From Oxalobacteraceae bacterium (lineage in GTDB: Bacteria; Pseudomonadota; Gammaproteobacteria; Burkholderiales; Burkholderiaceae_D), in the NCBI GenBank assembly GCA_947453015.1, contig CANGFL010000017.1, forward strand, positions 1 through 10,673: 10,673 bases of DNA, read 5' to 3'. Below, piece after piece: positions 7,288-10,673 of the stretch; position 1 is the stretch's first letter; the number at the start of each line of letters is the position of its first letter. Made by a program: the position numbers and the translations under genes. The notes beneath the pieces are model-generated. The model was not told the DNA's origin. It saw only the letters and a list, made by a program, of their open reading frames with translations, and searched no databases.

Positions 7288-8856
7288 ATGAAAAAAACCA
7301 ATAGTAAATACAAAGCATCCCTAGCTAGCATCCTTGCGCTTTTCTTCGCACACAGCAATTTTGCAACGGCTGATGACGCCATCAAAAGACTGCTTGAACT
7401 GCAGTTAAAAAAAGGCATCATCACTCAGCAGGAATATGATGAATTCATGGAGGTGACCAACTCGGCTGTGCAACAAACACCGGCCCGGGTCGAGGCACCG
7501 ACTAAATCGAACAAATCCACGAATGTCGCAAATGCAGCCGCACCCATCGATGGCACACAAGGGGTGTCACTAATTGACAATGACTCTCTAAAACTCGAAG
7601 TGTTTGGAACCGTCGATGTTTCCGTCGGCTATACCAGCCAATCACTCGTTCCTAGCGGTGAAATGCCGACGTCGATCGGGCCTTGGATATCGGGCGGGGT
7701 TAAATACCCTACTACGACTTTCATACCGGGTTATCCATCTTCGAATATGGGATCCCAGGCTGGGTTGTTTAATAGCGCTCTCTCAACTTCGTCGTGGGGT
7801 ATTAAGGCCAGCAGAGATCTCGGCGAAGGTAAAAAAGCATTCATTCTTTTGGATTCAGCGTTTAATCCGGTGACTGGGCAGTTGATCGACCAAGCACATA
7901 ACCAATCTATTAACTCCAAGTATCCAACCACTGCCTATTCCACCAGCTCGTTGAACGGGCAGCTTTTTTCTAAAGAGGCCTACGTCGGATTATCTGATCG
8001 TGAAACGGGACGAATAACATTTGGAAGAAACAATAATTTCATACTGGATGTCATGAATGGCTATGCTCCGCTCCAAAAAGCAGGACTCTTTACGCCCTAT
8101 GGCAACGGAGTCTATGGAGGTGGTGGTGGAATATCTGAAAACGCCCGTGTTGATAACAGCGTCAAGTACACCAACAAATACGGCAATATCAATATCGGCC
8201 TGATGCACGGCTTTGGGGGCTCTGGCGGATTAAAGCATGGCGCAGAAGGAACGGCAGGTGTGGTTGGCTATGAAACCGATCGGTATGGTGTCCAGCTGGT
8301 CTACGAAGAATTCAAAGACCTTCTAAAAACCGGAATCGACGACACCATTGCTAACTCTATTGACCTTACAGCATACGATCAGAAAGCCTTAGTTCTGATG
8401 GGTAAATATAAGCTCAACGAAAGAACACGGATACAGCTAGGGGGGCAGCAGGCAAAGATGGTTAATCCAACGTCGGATTCCAACATCGCCAACATCTCCA
8501 GCATCTACGGTGAGACTGTCACCAAATCCAGCGCGTATAACGGAGATGCGGTCAAAGTAAACACCTATCATCTTGGATTTGACTATGCAGCGACCGAGAA
8601 ACTCAAATTGGGGGCGGCCTATACGCTCATCGATTTACCAAAGTACGACTACATTTCATCGGGCACCAAGCATTACCTCGGCGGTAACATTAGCGCCATC
8701 TCTGGATTAATGACTTATCAGCTATACAAAGGCACAGATTTGTATGGTGGCTTTGTATCAACGCATTATTCCGGCGATGCATTCGCGAACACTACAAAAT
8801 ACATCTATATGCACAATATTTTCACCGCGGCTACGGGTGTTCGTTTCCGCTTCTGA
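7288..8856 (+). CDS. Outer-membrane porin with N-terminal SHOCT-like segment
   Basis: This 522-residue outer-membrane porin belongs to the general Gram-negative porin superfamily (Burkholderiales-like, Porin_4 type). The ATG at 7288 is chosen over an in-frame GTG at 7279 because MKKTNSK begins a clean signal peptide, with cleavage probably after FATA (residue 28). The ribosome binding site is weak for either. Residues 32-54 carry LLELQLKKGIITQQEYDEF, which resembles the SHOCT helical motif, followed by a low-complexity linker to about residue 92. The barrel then starts (KLEVFGTVDVSVGY). Typical porin landmarks follow: SSWGIKASRDLGEGKKAFI, KEAYVGLSDRETGRITFGR, and a glycine-rich stretch that could be the constriction loop. 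The last residue is Phe in GVRFRF, the expected signal for barrel assembly. It is longer than the usual 350-400 residues, partly because of the N-terminal extension. The neighbouring modA remnant hints at an anion role, but the sequence does not prove the substrate. Confidence 0.85.
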   Translation: MKKTNSKYKASLASILALFFAHSNFATADDAIKRLLELQLKKGIITQQEYDEFMEVTNSAVQQTPARVEAPTKSNKSTNVANAAAPIDGTQGVSLIDNDSLKLEVFGTVDVSVGYTSQSLVPSGEMPTSIGPWISGGVKYPTTTFIPGYPSSNMGSQAGLFNSALSTSSWGIKASRDLGEGKKAFILLDSAFNPVTGQLIDQAHNQSINSKYPTTAYSTSSLNGQLFSKEAYVGLSDRETGRITFGRNNNFILDVMNGYAPLQKAGLFTPYGNGVYGGGGGISENARVDNSVKYTNKYGNINIGLMHGFGGSGGLKHGAEGTAGVVGYETDRYGVQLVYEEFKDLLKTGIDDTIANSIDLTAYDQKALVLMGKYKLNERTRIQLGGQQAKMVNPTSDSNIANISSIYGETVTKSSAYNGDAVKVNTYHLGFDYAATEKLKLGAAYTLIDLPKYDYISSGTKHYLGGNISAISGLMTYQLYKGTDLYGGFVSTHYSGDAFANTTKYIYMHNIFTAATGVRFRF

Positions 8857-8871
8857 AGATAAAATTTCCCA

Positions 8872-9069
8872 ATGATTGAAAAAATAAAAATTGCAGCCGT
8901 TATTTTCGCTTGTCTTTGCATATCGGCTGCTGCTAATGCAAGCGATATTAAAGTTGCCGCTGCTGCTAATTTTGTCGGATCTTTTAAGGATATTGCGCAA
9001 ACATTTGAAACTGAAACAGGACATAAGGGGCCAGGAAATAAGTTAATAATCCGCAATACGATGATTTAG
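8872..9069 (+). pseudogene. modA: Truncated modA (molybdate-binding protein) remnant
   Basis: The frame starts 15 bp after the porin stop. It encodes a signal peptide (cleavage likely after ANA) and the mature ModA N-terminus DIKVAAAANFVGSFKDIAQT, followed by ETGHK. In intact ModA this leads into the glycine/serine oxyanion-binding loop and some 200 further residues. Here homology stops after ETGHK, 13 unrelated residues follow, and the frame ends at TAG (9067-9069). None of the other frames to 9314 shows a recognisable rest of ModA, so a deletion rather than a simple frameshift is likely. No modB or modC is in the window. Intact ModA binds molybdate or tungstate in the periplasm for an ABC importer; this fragment cannot. 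The signal peptide may still allow a short secreted peptide, but a function is not supported. Confidence 0.75.
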
Positions 9070-9314
9070 GATCATTCATCTTTGTCGTCACTAACTCCGC
9101 AGATCAGTAACATTAATACTTTTAACATTCTGGGAACAGTTAATTGTTTGTGTCGTTATTCAGACCGATTTACACATTCTTTGCACTAAAAAACATGATT
9201 GGCGCTGGCAAAGCGCTAGATAATGAAATCAAGTTTGCAAGAGGAATTCAACTAGCCATAAGGTCAAGCAAACCATCTTGTTAGCAAATTGACACCGCGA
9301 GAAAGAGTTACGAA
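9070..9314. other. Region without an intact gene between the modA remnant and the small barrel
   Basis: All three forward frames are broken by stops. The longest piece, 9144-9284, has a 29-codon ATG-started end (MIGAGKALDNEIKFARG...) that I cannot match to any family. The region is best read as decayed coding DNA plus the leader of the next gene. No convincing promoter pair or terminator was found, although one should lie here if the next gene is transcribed alone. Confidence 0.45.
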
Positions 9315-10169
9315 ATGAATCTATTTATCAAATGCGTAGTGATTTTTACCGCACCTTTTATTACTAGCGTTTGTCTAGCCAATGATGATTTGGGTTTACT
9401 AGATTCTTTGCTGGCTAGAGGTCTTATCGCTCCGAGCGACTATCAAGAACAAAAACAGTTACTCGAAAAGTCGACAAAAAATAAATCTGATCCTTCTACC
9501 ACTAAGATATCGGTAGCTAAGAGAATCGATACATCGGATGTTTCCATACTAAATGATATTTATTTATTGAAATCAGAACAAATCATTCTTGCTTCGAACG
9601 ACCAAACGTCTAACGATCTCATACACGACAAATCACATTCCGGACATAGCGAAAATCATTTCGCTGGACCATATATCGTTTTGACAAATGAATGGAAGCG
9701 TGCGTCGGTAAAAGTCGACGGTGAAAAAATAAGTAAATCAGAATCTGCGCCGTCTTTTGGACTAGGCTATACGTATGGACTCAGTCCTAACTACACATTG
9801 GGACTAAAACTATCTGGCGACTTTAAGAGTGGAGAATATGGCGCTGGCGAGGTAGGTGGTTCCGAAAAAAAAGTAGTCGAGAAACACCATTATTCTGTTG
9901 CAGTGGAGCCCGGCTATGTAGTTAATCCACAGCTGTTAGTGTTTGGCATACTTGCCTACCATACAGCGCTGGCAGAAATCGAAGGCGGAACAGAAAGCGT
10001 TCGCATGAAAGGTGTTGGCTATGGAATCGGTTTTAAACACTCGATCGCAGACCATTTGTTTTTGATGGGTGAATTACAGCGTGTGGACTATGGAACAAAA
10101 ACCATTGACGGTAGCACAGTCAAACCAAGCTCTACGGTAGGTGCGATTGGCCTTGGGTATCATTTTTAA
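9315..10169 (+). CDS. Small outer-membrane beta-barrel protein with SHOCT-like N-terminus
   Basis: This 284-residue protein has a signal peptide (cleavage probably after VCLA, residue 22). A SHOCT-like segment at about 29-51 (LLDSLLARGLIAPSDYQEQ, then KQLL) is close in pattern to the porin's. A polar linker to about residue 116 ends in a histidine cluster H104-x3-H108-x2-H111-x3-H115. From residue 117 (GPYIVLTNEW) to the C-terminal IGLGYHF the sequence alternates like transmembrane beta-strands, with turns such as GYTYGLSPNYTLGLKLSG. That gives roughly eight strands and a terminal Phe, as in the OmpA/OmpW-like small-barrel class. AAAGAG at 9302-9307 is a plausible ribosome binding site 7 nt before the ATG. 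The function is unknown; adhesion, small-solute passage or metal-related roles are possible. It converges with the gene on the other strand, leaving 10 bp between them. Confidence 0.75.
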   Translation: MNLFIKCVVIFTAPFITSVCLANDDLGLLDSLLARGLIAPSDYQEQKQLLEKSTKNKSDPSTTKISVAKRIDTSDVSILNDIYLLKSEQIILASNDQTSNDLIHDKSHSGHSENHFAGPYIVLTNEWKRASVKVDGEKISKSESAPSFGLGYTYGLSPNYTLGLKLSGDFKSGEYGAGEVGGSEKKVVEKHHYSVAVEPGYVVNPQLLVFGILAYHTALAEIEGGTESVRMKGVGYGIGFKHSIADHLFLMGELQRVDYGTKTIDGSTVKPSSTVGAIGLGYHF

Positions 10170-10179
10170 TCACCGTTAC

Positions 10180-10673
10180 TCAATGATGACGTTCAAACGA
10201 CTGGGCACTGGCAGATGCCCAGTAACTGCGAAAGGGTTCGGGTAATCCACTCAACGCAGCATCATCCAGCAAGACGGCCTGTGCCACGGTTGGCAGGGTC
10301 GCTGCTAAGGTGAGTGGCTGACCACCCTCACCGCGCACCATAATGTGATCTGCCGTAAATTGCTCGGGATGCAGTAGTCCGGCAGCACCCACTAGTTCAG
10401 ACAATGCATCGATCGTTAGCTCATGAAAATTCGCAACGCGTGTCGCTTTATCAGTCACCACTAACCCACGTTGTCGATTCGGGTCTTGCGTGGCCACACC
10501 TGTTGGGCAGGTATCGGTGTGACAGCTGCGCGATTGTATGCAACCCAAAGCAAACATAAAACCGCGTGCAGAATTACACCAGTCCGCACCCAAAGCAAGC
10601 GCGCGTGCAATATCAAAAGCAGAAATGATTTTACCGGAAGCACCCACACGAACTAGGTCCCGCTTACCCATAC
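10180..10673 (-). CDS. FMN-binding glutamate-synthase-family protein, C-terminal part
   Basis: This is the 3' end of a - strand gene that leaves the window on the right; 163 whole codons plus two bases of another are visible. The Met at 10671 is internal. The segment matches the FMN and iron-sulphur part of the glutamate synthase domain: GASGKIISAFDIARALALGA (flavin phosphate site region), then C44-x5-C50-x4-C55 in GCIQSRSCHTDTCPTGVATQ. That is the cysteine spacing that holds the [3Fe-4S] cluster in GltB. The end of the protein, about 100 residues after PTGVATQDP, is short and has no GXGXG C-terminal domain of true GltB. This points to the stand-alone ~500-residue FMN-binding glutamate-synthase-family proteins, whose physiological reaction is not well defined, rather than GltB itself. 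Confidence 0.88.
   Translation of the reverse strand, partial: MGKRDLVRVGASGKIISAFDIARALALGADWCNSARGFMFALGCIQSRSCHTDTCPTGVATQDPNRQRGLVVTDKATRVANFHELTIDALSELVGAAGLLHPEQFTADHIMVRGEGGQPLTLAATLPTVAQAVLLDDAALSGLPEPFRSYWASASAQSFERHH

Noticed and set aside
9195..9284. 29-codon ATG-started frame as a small protein gene
   Set aside because: There is no ribosome binding site, no recognisable family, and it sits in decayed DNA after the modA remnant. It is kept only as part of the spacer description.
10200..10223. Perfect 8-bp inverted repeat actgggca / tgcccagt with an 8-nt loop, as a terminator for the convergent genes
   Set aside because: It lies inside the last codons of the glutamate-synthase-family gene and no T-run follows on either strand. 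It could still slow polymerase, but the call is not supported.

Overview
The window comes from a Gram-negative bacterium, most likely a beta- or gammaproteobacterium with moderate GC content. The evidence is a tripartite RND efflux operon with a lipoprotein outer-membrane channel, a 'Gram-negative porin' of the type common in Burkholderiales and relatives, a small outer-membrane beta-barrel ending in phenylalanine, and the C-terminal end of an FMN-binding glutamate-synthase-family protein. The genus cannot be settled from the sequence.

Layout. (1) Bases 3-854 hold the C-terminal part of an unrecognised protein that begins left of the window. It carries about five degenerate copies of a G-[IY]-x-x-L-x-x-F-P-x-G-T-T motif. 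(2) Bases 1146-6938 are a compact three-gene operon on the + strand in the order RND permease, membrane-fusion protein, NodT-type outer-membrane factor. The genes overlap by 14 nt and then by an ATGA junction, so translation is probably coupled and the three products should form one inner membrane-periplasm-outer membrane pump. A probable terminator follows. (3) Bases 7131-7287 are a very AT-rich control region with a near-consensus sigma70 promoter framed by an 8-bp inverted repeat. It leads into a porin gene (7288-8856). (4) Directly behind the porin lies a dead fragment of modA (molybdate-binding protein), cut off after the first ~52 residues, then about 245 bp with no intact gene. (5) Bases 9315-10169 encode a small outer-membrane beta-barrel. 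(6) On the - strand, converging to within 10 bp, is the 3' end of a glutamate-synthase-family gene that leaves the window on the right.

No complete undescribed system is proved here. The points most worth a second look are the repeat protein at the left edge, the shared SHOCT-like helical segment just after the signal peptide of both outer-membrane proteins, the promoter with its embracing dyad and A/T-only leader, and the decayed porin-modA unit, which suggests the porin once worked with an oxyanion importer. No tRNA, rRNA, CRISPR array, insertion sequence or phage gene was seen.
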